A stretch of DNA of 64,000 nt, from contig JBBPHT010000002.1 of assembly GCA_038021145.1 (NCBI GenBank), positions 806,001 to 870,000 of the forward strand, given 5' to 3'. Positions within the stretch are counted from its first letter, which is position 1. Each line of letters begins with the position of its first letter. The DNA comes from Phyllosticta citriasiana (Eukaryota > Ascomycota > Dothideomycetes > Botryosphaeriales > Phyllostictaceae). Of this stretch, positions 1 to 12,931 are shown piece by piece. Both the position numbers and the translations under genes were made by a program. The notes under the pieces were generated by a model. It was not told the origin of the DNA. It ran no database searches and saw only the letters and a program-made list of their open reading frames with translations.

Positions 1-174
1 TTGCTTTGAAATGGAGATGGCTCTGAAGAAGACAATCTTGATAGATGAATAGATTAAATGACAAGATGAACTGCGACACAAGATGAAAAGAGGATAGAAA
101 GAAGAAAGAGAAAAGGAGCAATCTCAGTCCTGAGCCAAATCCAAGAAGACTTTAAACCTCACGGATCGATGCCG

Positions 175-1113
175 CTAAGCCATTATTCTGTGCAGAAACT
201 TCACTTGTTGATTCATGAGCAGTGGAAACTCTTCCCCGCTCAAAACGTTGAGGTGGCCTTTTCCAGGAGCAATGAGTGACTTCTTAGGTTCCGGGAAAGT
301 GTCAAACAAAGCAAGCTGCTCCTCAGGAGGCGAAATGACGTCCTTCTCCGGGATAATCATCATCGTCGGCGTCGGCGTCATGTGCCTCATGATGCCGTGG
401 GGTTGCCAGACAACAAGCTTGTAGTACGACTGCAATGTGGTCTGGTTCTCGTAATTGGGGGCACCGCGCGCTTTGGCGTTGATCATGTAATCGAGCTCGT
501 CCGCGCTCGTCTGGAAACCCAAGCCGGCGGGGTTCTTCCCATCAGGCATCAAGACAGGCAGGAACAGTGGCGAGTTGCCGAGGGCCTGGGATTGCCTGTC
601 TCGCATGCTTTGGAGGAGGACCTTGGGAAATTTCTCAGGCGTGTATTCGAAGTTCAGGAGTGGACAAATGGCGATGCACAGACGAGCCCTCTTGTCCATA
701 CTCGCAGCGCAGAGAGCGATGGTCGCAGAAAAGGACATTCCCCAGAACGCTACCCGGCGAGCGTCGACTGATGGTTGAGCCATGAGGAACGAGAGAGCGT
801 CCGAGTAGTCTGAGACTTGCTTGACTGGGTCGATGTCGTTGCGCGGAAGACCTTCGCTCTCGCCCAAAGACCGCGGATCATAGACCAACGCGTTAATACC
901 GTTGCGTTGGAAGTGCTCAGCAACGTCCAGGACGAACATTTCCTTGACGCAGTTGAACTACCTTGTTGTTAGTTTGAGAACTTATGGGACTTGCAAAATG
1001 CTCACGCCGGGGGTAATGACGATGCCGGGGCCTCTGTTGGCAGTGGGGAAGAAGAAACCCCGCAGAAGGAGGCCATCAATGGTCTTGAACTCGACTTTGC
1101 GCAAGTTGGACAT
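175..1113 (-). CDS. Polyketide-transferase-like alpha/beta hydrolase
   Basis: Two exons, complement(join(175..957,1006..1113)), give 296 aa. The 48-nt intron starts GTGAGC and ends GGTAG. Splicing joins PG to FNCVKEMF, an N-terminal stretch typical of the hydrolase/transferase family that acts beside fungal highly reducing PKSs. The nucleophile elbow is GMSFS with Ser111, so the last position is Ser rather than the usual Gly. Asp242 (EKDVISPP) and His271 (GKGHLNV) are the likely acid and base. There is no signal peptide, so it is probably cytosolic. It is transcribed away from the PKS at 3149, and I infer that it releases or transfers the PKS product. A general thioesterase or peptidase-like hydrolase is the alternative. 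The family is clear; the substrate is unknown. Confidence 0.85.
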
Positions 1114-3148
1114 GGTGGAAAGTGCCGTTGAGCTTTGAGACTGCAGGATTTGAGTGATGATTGTGACGAGGATAGTAGCTGATTGAGGTACGCCGGTCTG
1201 GCTTTATGTAGAGTTCTTCTCCAGCATAGTAACGCGATCCCACCCATGACGGGAATACCATCGCAGGCGTGTTGAGAACTTAGAGTCTAGATTCACGCAG
1301 CCCTCCGATGTTGTTGCGACTGAACGAGGCTGGTATCAGGCCTGGAGGCTCGGGAATTGCCACCTGCAGTCCAATGCTTGTATGTCGTTGTGGATTTTGG
1401 ATCGTGCCAGAGTTTGAGGAGAGCCACCAAAGCTGGAGGGGTCGAGAGCCGCCTTTGGAAGAGTAGAGACGCAAGATCTGGAAATCTAGACTCGTCAGTT
1501 GAAGAGTCTGGGACTTGCTTGTACTCCACCAAGCCCCAGGCTTGTGTCTCCTGGCGGTACAAGGCCGTTGAGAAATAGGGGTAATCTTGCAGGTGGACGT
1601 GTAAGTCCGACTGCCAAGGTGCAGAGATGGGTCTGGACTAGAAGATCGAACAGCATTAGGTCTCGTTGCCACTTGTCAACCTCATCACCAGCCCCCGCAG
1701 AAACGGGAGACTACACAAAGCCGCTGAGAATCAGCAAAGCCATGAAACACCAACCTCATGCTCACACCAAGAAACTGCCACGAGTTGGGGTTCTAGACTG
1801 TGGAATGAGACTCAAGGGGGAAGCATGGCATTGCCAAAGGTCGCTGCGGTAATCACACAAACGCAGTTTTCGCAAGTGGCCAGGCGAATCAAATGCCAAC
1901 CGCATCTTTTTCTCCACACATTTTTGCTCTTCGTCTCTGCCACTTCGCGTTTTCCTTGCGCGGTTTGATTCGTACGAATTTCCCTAAGATACTTCTCGTA
2001 TGGCCTCCCCTTTTGCGTTCGCGTGCCACGAGGATCTTGGGTACGGAGCCTAGAACAGCAGAGCTCCGCGGACGTCTGAATCTGGACTTGAGGTAACGAG
2101 GCCATTATCCAGAACTTCAGGAATAAAACAGCGTCTGAAAATAATGCTGAGCTTACACATTGTGAGAAACTTACAAATTGTAAAATAATAGTCGATGCCG
2201 ATGCCATCGTGAAGGGTTGAATGTGCATCCCGAACAAAAAGAATATGTGCCTGCAGCATCTAAGCTGACGGTGCATGCGGGTACCACCAAAGTACCTTGT
2301 CCCGGCGTCGTGCATGATGACGGGTCCGCCCAGCCTTGAGTGTCCGAGGACTGGAGCCTTTCGCACCATGGAGCCCGTTTGTCTAGTTTCGAAAGACAAC
2401 CAAGGAAGTTCTTCCTGAAAGATTTTGTTTTAAAAAAAAGTTGAAATCCGAGAATTTGGAAGTGGGCGATTATCGGAGACCTCTTCAGAATGCACGAATA
2501 GGTAGATAGTAGCCTAAGATCTCTCATCAGGCTGTATAGTATTCCCTGGTACGTTTCCAGACCTTTTGGTTCTGACTGCATTTCTCTATGCAGTCCAAGT
2601 GTGCCCAGTTGCACGAACAATTCAAGACCCAGGAAACAACCCTTTGACTGCGTCCTCTATGACAATCGAATGTGAATCCTCAAGATCCTTTGGCTTCAGC
2701 TCTGACGGGCGCCTTGGGGATGCGCCTCATGTACCAAGTCGTATTTCTGCCAGGCCATGGCTTGGAGGACATCGATGCTGGGCCAGGTGGTAACGGGACG
2801 TAATGAGAAGCCCAAATCTGACAGACGATCTCTTTCATGCGCGCTCTAAATGGCTTGGGAGTAAACGTGGCCCCCCATGTGGCGATTTTAAACACCTCCG
2901 GTCAGATAGAAGATACACCAAGTGGCGCGGTTGCAAGCATGATGCGGAAGGTGGCTTTGGACGAGGACCCCAGATCTACCCAGCTCGATCAGTGTGTGAG
3001 AAGATCGGATGTGTTGTTGACATCATAGCAAGATGTCGAGGTTCCTTGCCAGGGACGTTCTGGGTTTAAAGTGATCTAATTGCCTTGAAGTCCTGAACTA
3101 TGTCAATTTCGTTATCAGAACTCTTTCTCTTACAGTCAATTCGTTAAC
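1114..3148. promoter_or_regulatory. Divergent intergenic region between hydrolase and PKS
   Basis: This 2.0-kb stretch separates two genes that start outward from it, so it must hold both promoters. Short frames on both strands here have no recognisable domain and look non-coding. The exception is a coding-like plus-strand frame at about 2665-3030, broken by stops, described in the findings. I cannot point to a specific regulator site. Confidence 0.5.
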
Positions 3149-6100
3149 ATGACGGCCAATGATTCAAACGCGAAGCCCCGTGGTGGTCTTTCTTCCCAGA
3201 AGGACGGTGGATCTGTCAAAGCGCCCAAGCCGGAGCCGAAACCATATGGACAAGATCCTGTGGCAGTGGTCGGTATGGGCTGCCGGCTCCCCGGAGAGAG
3301 CACCTCTCCTCACAAGCTGTGGAAGTTCCTCGAAAGAGCGGGTTGTGCAAACAATGAGCCTCCGGAATCACGCTTCAACTTCAAGACGCATTTTGATGGA
3401 TCTAGAAAACCCAAGACGATGAGATCCCCAGGCGGCATGTTTCTGGAAAACGTCGACCCTCAGGAATTCGATGCCCCGTTCTTCTCCATTTCTTCAGCAG
3501 AAGCATTGGCGATGGATCCACAGCAGCGACAACTTCTCGAAGTTGTCTACGAATGTCTTGAAAATGCAGGAATTCCTCTGGAATCGGTCGATGGCGCTCG
3601 AGTTGGGTGTTTTGTTGGTTCTTACGCCGTCGGTGAGACCTACCTCTGTCTGTTCACGGTTCGTTCTGTTGACCATTGCCGTATTTGCACAGACTATGAA
3701 GCCATGCAGGCTCGAGACCCAGACGACCGAGTTCCCGGCGTCACTGTTGGAGTAGGACGAGCCATCCTAAGCAACAGGCTGAGCCATTTCCTGAATATAA
3801 AAGGACCGAGCATGACGATAGATACGGCTTGCTCCGGAAGTCTGGTGGCTCTTGACGTTGCCTGCCGGTACCTGCAGTCGAAGGAGACGGACGGAGCAAT
3901 CGTCGCTGCCGCCAATCTTTATCTGAGTCCTGAACATGTGATGGATAGTAAGCATTCTGTTTGTGGCATACTGTCGCCAAGGCTAACGGGTATTAGCTGG
4001 GCCCATGAAGGGCGCAAGTTCTCTGAGCGGAAAATGTCACACGTTTGACGTCAAGGCCGATGGCTATATCAAAGCCGAGGGAGTCAATGCCGTGATGCTC
4101 AAGCGCCTGGATGATGCCATCAGAGATGGCGACCCCATCCGCGCTGTCATTCGTGGAACCGCAACAAACAGCGACGGAAGAACACCTGGGATCGCGAGTC
4201 CAAGTGCTGAGGCGCAAGCTGCAGCGATCAGAGCCGCGTACGCAAACGCAGGTATATCGGACCTGAGCGAGACGGCATACCTCGAGTGCCATGGTACCGG
4301 AACGCAGGTTCGTAGACAGCGACGAGATTTGGTGATGTCGAGATGCTGATGTGATGGTGCGAAAGGCAGGAGATCCCACCGAGGTGTCGGGCGCCTCTTC
4401 GGTTTTTAGCGCCTGCCGTGACCAACCGCTCGTCATTGGCTCGGTGCGCAATGCCCCGTCCCAACACCTTAACCTGACTTTCGCGCGGCTGACAATGCGC
4501 AGATAAAAAGCAATCTGGGCCATTCCGAGCCAGCAGCCGGTATTTCTGGTCTTCTGAAGGCCGTTCTTGCGATCGAAAATGGCGTCATTCCAGGAAACCC
4601 CACCTTCATCACGCCCAGCCCAAAGAGTACGTCTTCGGCGCCAACAACGTCACTTTGCTAACCAGTAGTTTAGTCGACTTTGAAAAGCTCAAAGTTCGTG
4701 CCACGAGAACTGCAATCAGCTGGCCACAGACGGCAGTCAAAAGAGCCAGCGTAAACTCTTTCGGATACGGAGGGTCAAACGCCCACGTCGTCGTCGAAGA
4801 AGCGACCAAGTGGTCAAAGCCCACCCATGTTTCGTCGCACCGACGCGTCTCTGACCTCGACAACTTTTTCGACGACGATGAAGCGGAAGAGGGCCGCGCT
4901 TTCACCTTGGTGTTTTCTGCCAACGACGAAAGCGCGCTTCTGGCCAACGTGAAAGCGCTCTCCACCCATCTAATCAATCCAGAAGTCAGTGTGAAGTTGC
5001 CGGATCTCGCGTACACGCTCTCTGAGCGTCGGACGCGGCACTTCCATCGCGGCTACTTGGTCGCAAAGAGCAATTCCATCGATGAGGCTTCTATCAAACT
5101 CGGCAAGAAGGGAGCCGAATCGCCCCGCATAGGGTTTGTGTTCACTGGGCAAGGAGCGCAATGGTCGCAAATGGGAAAAGGGCTTATTGAGGCTTTTCCG
5201 GAAGCGAAGGCTCTGATACAGCGCTTGGACAAAGTGCTGCAAAGCCTGCCCAACCCTCCCAAGTGGACTTTGCTGGGTAAGTCGCCCAATGCAACCAAAA
5301 GGACTCCGCTGATCTTCAACAGGCGAGCTCACTGAGGTGCGAAGCCCACAAGTGCTTCGTCAACCGGAATTCAGCCAACCGCTGGTCACTGCTCTGCAAC
5401 TTGCTATTACCGATATTTTGAGGACCTGGAATGTTGAAGCGCAGGCCGTAGTAGGTCATTCCTCAGGGGAGATTGCGGCAGCATGCGCTGCTGGCCTCTT
5501 GAGCCAGGAAGATGCCATCAAGGCCGCATACTACAGAGGTCAAGCAGCCGTAGTCGAACGCAGTGGATCAACAAAATCTGGCCTCGGTATGCTCGCAGCT
5601 GGGCTTGGACCGGACGACATGGAGAGCTACTTGTCCGGCCTTGAAGACCAGGTCCAGATTGCCTGCTACAACAGCCCCAACTCGGTTACTCTCTCTGGAA
5701 CTTTGTCCGCACTAGATGAGGTCAAGACTCGTCTGGTCGACGACAGCCATTTTGCAAGGCTCCTCCAAGTTGATCTGGCCTATCACTCCAAGTTCATGGA
5801 TGCAATTGGTCGAAAGTACGAGGAGATGCTCAGTCCTGTGTTCGAGCCTGAACCTTTGTCCGCAGCTCGTGCCAGAATGTTTTCCTCAGTCACTGGCAAA
5901 GAGCTTGACCAAGCCACCGACGTTCCGTATTGGAAAGCAAACATGGTTTGTCCTGTCAGGTTTGACCAGGCCGTTGAGAGAATGGTTTCGGGCAAGAATG
6001 GCGCCAACTTTTTGATAGAGATTGGGCCGAGCGGTGCTCTGGCAGGTCCTATTTCCCAAATCAAAAAGACGCTGCCTAGCGAAGGCGCTGGTGTCCAATA

Positions 6101-9100
6101 CTGCACAGCCCTCAGTCGCGGTCAAGACTCGGTAAACTCCATGTTTGACGTTGCAGGAAGACTCTTCGTCGCAGACGCCAAGGTGGATTTGGCCAGAGTG
6201 AATGGCGCCGATTCTTCCAAGCCATCCGTGATAGTGGATTTGCCAAACTATGCTTGGAATCATTCCACAAAGTATTGGTACGAGAGCGAAGCGAGCAAAG
6301 ACTGGAGGAATCGTCTCTTCCCTCACCATGACTTGATTGGCACCAAGACACTTGGCACTTCTTACCATGCCCCTGTGTGGAAAAAGGCTCTCCTAGTTGA
6401 CGACCTCTCGTGGCTCGTGGATCATAAGGTGAGTAATACTTGTCCTTTCTCCACGTCCGCAGAAGCTCATACCTAGCAGATGGGTCCTGAAATTATCTTT
6501 CCAGCCGCTGGATTCATAGCAATGGCTATTGAGGGTGCTTCTCAGATATCGGAAGCACTCTCTATCCTTGAGCAGAAGCCTCGCCCTTCGAATCCGACAT
6601 ACCATGTCCGCAACATCACTTTTCCCAAGGCACTGGTGTTGGAGGAGAACGAAAAGTCAAAACTCATGCTGAGCATGGCCAGTCGTACCGGCAAAAACGA
6701 CCCATGGTTTGATTTCAAGATTTCCTCCCTGGTTGGCGATGTGTGGTCTGAACACTGCCGTGGACTTGTCCGCATCGAAGAATCATACCAGAAAAGTGAG
6801 TTTTCGGCTTCCAATTACCTTTCCGAGACAGATGGCTGACGGGAGACAGGTGCTCCGCGTGCTGTTCTGGCACCAATAAACCATCCAGCCTCAGGAAAAT
6901 TGTGGTACAAGGCGATGGAGGTCGTTGGATATGGCTTTGGTCCGGTTTTCCAGAAGCACTTGGAGACGGAGTGCACATCTGGCCAGCGCAAGAGTCGATC
7001 GCTGATTGACCTGACCGTTCCTCCCAGCGACTATCTCCAGTCGCACTACCCCATGCACCCAGCTTGCATAGATGCCTGTCTTCAGACCTGTGCTCCTGCC
7101 CTGTGGAAAGGCAACCGAAGCAGTGTTAACGCGGTTCTCATTCCCGCCATCATCGACGATCTTGAGATATCCTCAACCGCGGCTTCGCCCTCCACCGGCA
7201 TGTCGGTCGCCTCCGCGTCGTATGTCGGGGTTGGTCGGCCAGAAGAGGCGAAGAACTACATGGCAGATGCGACTGTCTACGAGCCAGAATCTGGAGCCTT
7301 CCTCTTCCAAGTCCGCGGACTGCGCTTCCACAAGCTAGAGATGAGCGCAGGCTCCTATGCCAATCACAAATTCACACGACTCAGCTGGAAGCCGGACGTC
7401 ACTGCAATCACCCAAGAAGGGTTGAACAATGTTCAGAACTTTCTCAAGCCTGGTCCAGATCCGGCTTTATCGGCGGTACAAGCAATGCTGGATCTCTTCG
7501 CTCACAAAACGCCGAACCTGAAGCTCGCTGAGATTGTTCTGATTCCGAACGACTATTCTAGCCTGTGGCTCGAGGAATCAAGCGCTTCCAGCACGGTCTT
7601 GCGAGAAGCCTGTCGCAAGTATGCGTTTGCGTCGTCCGACGCAAAAGCGCTGGTGAATGTTCGGGAGAAGTACTCTGGCAAACTTTCCGGAGATCTCCAC
7701 CTCTTCGACAGCAGCAAGCCTTTGGGTGGCTTACCGCTTGATGAAGGTGACTTTGATGTTGTCATTCTGAGAATGGTCAGTCGTTCCCTCCAATATCACA
7801 CGCAAAAGCTGATGATCGATCTATCCAGGATAATGCTGCACATGGCTCTCTCAACGCAGCCGTGAAAAGCGCCAGGTCTCTGCTTCATGAGGGCGGTCTT
7901 GTGCTATTCGCCGAATATGTAGACGGGGTGCAAGTCCGTGAGAAAAAGTCTGACTGCGATGTTCCCGCCCTCATGGACACCTGCGGCTTTGAAGACTTGC
8001 GATCCATCTCTTGCGACTCTTCGAATGTGTTGTCCACCGCCTTTATCGCCACAGCAGTCACAAAGTCAATCAATGACTTGACGAAGAAGGAAATCGACCT
8101 TGTTCACTTTAGCGCTCCGACTGCGCGGACCCATCAAATCAGAGAATCCTTGTCCTCGTATGGATGGGAAATTTCGGAGCATTCGATCGAGTCGGAGAGT
8201 CTGGTATTCAACTCCACGGTCCTTGTTGTGGACGAGCTGTCTTCTCCACTCTTCCCTGCGATTACGAACAATCAATGGGATGCATTGAAGAAGCTAGCTG
8301 GCAGCAACCATCAAATCCTATGGGTGACAGAGGGCTCCCAATTCGAAGTGACTCGACCCGAGAAGGCTATGATCCATGGACTCACGCGCACGATACGAGC
8401 GGAGGACCCAAGCGTTCGGATCACCACGCTCGACGTAGAGGAGAGCGCGGGACGGCACACAGTGCCCATGATCAACAGCGTGCTGCGCGGTCTCAACAAC
8501 GAAAATCATCTCACGACCACCGACCATGAACTTGTCGAGCGGAGGGGCATGACCTATGTCAGTCGGCTGCTTCCAGACGACCCGGTCAACACTGCTTCCG
8601 ACGAAGAACTCCATGGCCGGGCACTAGAAGAGTTGAGCCTGCACGACTCGCCATCTACTGTGCGAATGAGGGCAGAACGGCTAGGAACCTTCGAGTCTTT
8701 GTGCTACACAGAAGTAAGCGACAAGGAGCTCCCGCTGGACGACAATATGGTTGAAGTGGAACTGGAGGCAGCTGGACTCAACTTCAAGGATCTTGCCGTG
8801 ACCATGGGCATCGTTCCAGAAAACGAGTTCCTGCTCGGTCTGGAAGGAGCTGGCAGAATCAGACGCCCAGGCACGACCGCGTACGCAGTGGGAGACCGCG
8901 TTCTTGTCTTCGTCAAAGGCACTTTTGCCAACCGCATCATCACGACAAATGAGCGAGTCTACCCAATTCCTGAGTGGCTGTCCTTCGAGGAGGCAGCAAC
9001 TTTGGCTAGCGTCTATCTCGTCTCTCTCTACAGTCTCTATGACCTGGCGAACACTCAGCCTGGCCAGCGCGTCCTTATCCACTCGGCCACTGGTGGACTT

Positions 9101-10293
9101 GGTATTGCTTGTATCCAGATCTGCAAGTACATTGGCGCTGAGGTTTTCGCTACTGCTGGCAGCGAAGAAAAGCGGGCATTCCTCAGAGAGCAGTTTGGGA
9201 TCCCAGCGTCAAACATCTTCCACTCCAGGACAACCCAGTTCGCTTCAGAGCTCATGGCGGCAACTAACAATGAAGGTGTGGATGTGATCATCAACTCCTT
9301 GACGGGAGACTTGCTCGAAGAGTCCTGGCGCTGCATCAGAGAGGGCGGCACCATGGTCGAGCTTGGGAAAAAAGACATGCTTGACCGCAACTATCTTCCC
9401 ATGGAGCAATTTGGACGTAACGTCTCTTATCGGTGCTTCGATATGGCTCACCGACACGTTTCGGATCAGGTCATTGCAAGGTAATGTTGAATAGTTCACG
9501 AGAAGAAGAAGAAATGCTGACTAGCCAAAGACTGCTCCAACAACTCATGCCTCTGGTCGAAGATGGCACGTTCAAGCCAATCACCCCCATCACGACCTTC
9601 CCCTTCGACGACATCCCAGCTGCGTTCCGCTACATGAGGTCCGCCAATCACCAAGGAAAGATTGTTATTTCCAATGGAGCACGCAAAGACGTCAAAGTGA
9701 TGGTGAGTCGACGTCAAGCTGCAATCTTAAATCAATTAGACCTCTAACAAGGACAGGCCCGCCCTGCCCAACGTGAGCTGAAGCTGCGTGGCGATGTGTC
9801 GTATCTCTTGGTCGGCGGTCTGAAAGGGCTCTGCGGCAGCCTCGCCATCGAGCTTGCCAGGAAAGGCGCAAAGCACCTGATACCGCTGGCGCGCAGCGGT
9901 TACTCAGATGACATGTCTCAGGCGGCCATCAAGAACATCCAAGCAGAGGGCTGTGAGGTGCAGCTGATGCAAGGCGATGTCGCGAACATTGAGGATGTGC
10001 GGCGCGTGTTCAAGGCGGCCAATTACCCGATTGCTGGGGTGATCCAGGGCGCCATGGTTCTTCGCGTGCGTATAGGATGCCCTGCCCAGGAGAAATGCAA
10101 AGGCTGATTTGGTGTGCGCGCAGGACAAAATATACACGGCCATGACCAACCGCGACTTTCACGACGTCATCGGCTGCAAGGTGATGGGGACGTGGAATCT
10201 GCACCACGCCGCGCTCGAGGAGAAGCTCAACCTCGACTTCTTCTCGATGCTTTCCAGCATCTCTGGCGTCGTTGGCCAACGCGGCCAAGCCAA

Positions 10294-10324
<31 letters not shown>

Positions 10325-10945
10325 TTTGCCTGCTACCGCCGCCGCCTCGGGCTGCAGGCCAACTCGATAGACTTGGGCGCCGTCGAAGAGGTGGGCTACA
10401 TCAGCCGCAACTCCGACCTCTTGCAGATATTCGACCCCTCGACGTGGTCGCCCATCAACGAGCCCCTCTTCCACCGCATCGTCCAGTACTCGATTATGCA
10501 GCAGGTGTCGCCGCTCAACCCGGCGAGCGCGGCACAGCTCATCTCGGGCATCGCAGTGCCGCTGGGCCCAGAGTCGAGCCTGCTGTCCGACGCTCGCTTC
10601 GCCGGGCTCTGCTTCGGCGCGACGCAGACAGGCGGCGCGGGCGCGGATGCGAAGGACAAGGACTTGCAGACGCTGCTGCTCCTGGTGCAGAGCGGAGCCG
10701 ATGCTGCGAGCGTCCTGGAAGCCGCCGTGACGATCGTCAACCAGCTGTTTGTGCGAATCCTGCGCCTCGCCGAGCCCATGGAGCCCGCGAAGCCGCTGAG
10801 CAGCTACGGGCTCGACTCGCTGGCCGCCGTCGAGCTGCGCAACGTCATCAGGAAGGACTTGGGCGCCGAGCTGACGACGCTGGACATTACGAATGCGAGC
10901 TCCCTCATTGCGCTGTGCGAAAAGGTTGTTTCCAAGATGCAGTAG
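3149..10945 (+). CDS. Highly reducing type I polyketide synthase (KS-AT-DH-psiMT-ER-KR-ACP)
   Basis: Thirteen exons, join(3149..3632,3693..3947,3997..4307,4366..4443,4503..4626,4674..5276,5323..6428,6480..6795,6850..7775,7829..9480,9531..9702,9757..10065,10124..10945), total 7158 nt and encode 2385 aa. Each splice restores a conserved motif. KS (about 36-465) has Cys208 in DTACSGS, His345 in CHGTGT and His383 in KSNLGHSE. AT has Ser665 in GHSSGE. DH has His986 in VDHKMGPE and Asp1167 in HPACIDACLQ. A methyltransferase-like region (about 1265-1500) lacks the Gly-rich SAM loop. ER (about 1687-2005) has HSATGGLG near 1820. KR has Tyr2170 in QANYAAANAF. ACP has Ser2344 in GLDSL. There is no thioesterase, as usual for the class, so release needs a partner; the divergent hydrolase is the candidate. 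The product should be a fully reduced, unmethylated chain. Family certain, product unknown. Confidence 0.96.
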
Positions 10946-11517
10946 ACTGGCTGGCTGGCTGGCTGGTTGGCGAGCGTGTCGAGTTGAGCAGTGCAGTACT
11001 AAGGTTGTTTTTACGGCCGACGACGACGTGCGCTTCCCTGTCGTTCCTTTACCACAATATCCCTGTCTCTTTTGCGCACCATGGCATTTCAGAAATGCAT
11101 GTCGATCTTTGCATGAACATATATATAGTGACGAACTAGGGCTTTTGCTATTGCCGCATTGCCGATCTGCAGCCTCGTTAAGTTGAATCCCACTAAGGGA
11201 TGCCGATGCATCTGTGGAATAGACTGCATTGTTGATGCCAAATGCACGAATGCCATATATATTGCCAGTTTTTGCGATGCTGCATACAGAAAATAGCGTC
11301 CAGTTTTGGCGCAAAGATCATAGCACACGACTACAGCATGCGCGCGGTGGTGGCCCAATACTCCCGATCCGTGTGGTCCTTGAGGGCTTCAGTCATCCTC
11401 ATCATGCTTGCGCGAGATGGCTCGTTCCCGGACACTCCCGTTTCTAGCAATTGCAGTCATCAAAAGGAAAGTTCATCATTGTTGCAGATTATTTCAGGAT
11501 CGAAAGGAGAAAAGCGT
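10946..11517. other. Intergenic, convergent 3' flanks
   Basis: This is the 3' flank shared by the PKS (plus) and the secreted protein gene (minus). It opens with a short CTGG tandem repeat and otherwise shows nothing I can support. Confidence 0.6.
10947..10966. repeat. (CTGG)5 microsatellite
   Basis: Five CTGG units begin two bases after the PKS stop codon, followed by one TTGG unit. Confidence 0.85.
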
Positions 11518-12473
11518 TTACTTTGCGCCTTGCGAATCATCACTGATGGTACTCGTGCCGCCGGCGCGGGACTCGCTCAGGACCTGCGTCCCCAACACGC
11601 GGCCCGTCTCGCTGACGAAAACGGCGCTGATGGCCGTGAGACCCGGGAACGGCGCATAGAGGTATTCGAGCTCGTTGACGACCTGGCCGTCGCGCGTCGT
11701 CGTGATGTTGAAGCCGTTGTAATGCATGTCGCGGTCGAAGCTGCCGACGACTTTGTGGCCCGTGGGGTTGCCGTTGTTGTCAAGCGACTGGTCGACAATG
11801 GTGCCGTCTTGGGCCAGGATGCGGTTCGTGTGCTTGTTGCCGCTGTAGTCGTTGACGCTGTACAAGATGTTGTGCACGAGGTTGTACGAGGACTCCAGGC
11901 CACGTGCGGTCAGGTTGTTGGTGCCAGAGGATGAAGTCGACTCGGAGGAGGACCCAGTCAAGCCGCCGATTGTGTGGTTCACCAGATCGCCCAGGTCCTC
12001 GCCCAGCGTTGCGATGATGGGGTTCAGGTCGATGGAGTCGAGAATAGAATTCACCATTTCAACGACCCGCGTCAGACGCGCTTCAAGCATGACTTTGGCT
12101 CTGACATCTTGGATCGTAAGGAAAACACGGTCGACGGATGCGGTGACGCCGGCGTTGAGTTCGAGAAGATTGAGTACTTGCGCGTCCAGGTTGACCTGTA
12201 GACCAAACTTAATCTTTGTGTCGCCTTCAGGACAAGAGGCGCAACCTTTGCTGAGATGTTGTCAACTTCTATGTCTATCTCTCGAACCGAGACGGAGGCA
12301 TTAAGGAAGACATCAGGCGGAGGATCTGTTGCTGAAATGTTGGTGTTGGTATTTGCAGTCTCGTAGAGGACGTCGTCGGGACTGCCTCTTTCCTCAAGAC
12401 GGTAGCCGACATAGCCATCTTGAGCACATGCCAACAGGGTGAAGAATGGAAAGATTAAAAATGAGTATTTCAT
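11518..12473 (-). CDS. Secreted protein of unknown function, paralogue A
   Basis: Two exons, complement(join(11518..12195,12246..12473)), give 301 aa. It starts with a clear signal peptide (MKYSFLIFPFFTLLACA). The 50-nt intron (GTTGCG to CTACAG) was placed by alignment with the divergent neighbour at 12932: after splicing, the block EVDNISAK-VNLDAQ continues as NAGVTASVD and ends DSIDLNP, matching the neighbour's VDNLRAD-INLNAN, NAGVAVSVD and DSLDLNP. A Ser/Thr/Asn-rich linker follows. The C-terminal half ends with an AGGTST segment also present in the neighbour. No catalytic motif or cysteine framework is visible. It is probably a wall or extracellular protein. Confidence 0.8.
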
Positions 12474-12931
12474 GCTGGCGGCTCGTAAACAGCGCTTCGA
12501 AGGAGCTGTCGTCCATCGACCAAGGAGAGGGGACAGCGCTCGTTAGATACGACATCGCTTAGCTGGTTGCCGGGGGTCATGACAGATGATGAGCTTCGTG
12601 ACCAAGTTCTCTGTGTAGCCAAGGGGGCTTTATTGAATCCATGCAGACGGTAAATGGATCAATGGCCGCAGGTGGAGAGTGTTGACAACGGTCGAATTAA
12701 ACGCATGATTGACCGGGTGACGTTCAAGTTGGGCATTGCGCGCCGGGGCGAGCCGGGGTGCCCGACACATCGTGGACCGGGCTGTCCCCGACCACACTCT
12801 TGTATTTTGACAAAATCCAGTTTGGCTTCGCCGACCTCGAGCCTGGACAAGGGGCTTGATGGTTTATCGCAATAATTGTTATATGGGTCGGCTACGCGGT
12901 CGCCCTCCAAGATGGCTCACCCTTCGCCGCC
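12474..12931. promoter_or_regulatory. Shared promoter region of the secreted paralogue pair
   Basis: This 458-nt gap lies between two divergent signal-peptide genes and should carry both promoters. It holds no convincing frame. Confidence 0.55.

Noticed and set aside
1812..2399. 195-codon minus-strand frame in the hydrolase/PKS gap
   Set aside because: No recognisable motif, uneven composition, and overlapping frames on both strands; probably a chance frame in promoter DNA.
10010..11314. 434-codon open frame on the minus strand
   Set aside because: It is antisense to the KR-ACP end of the PKS, whose frame carries all catalytic motifs. High GC at third positions creates the long antisense frame.
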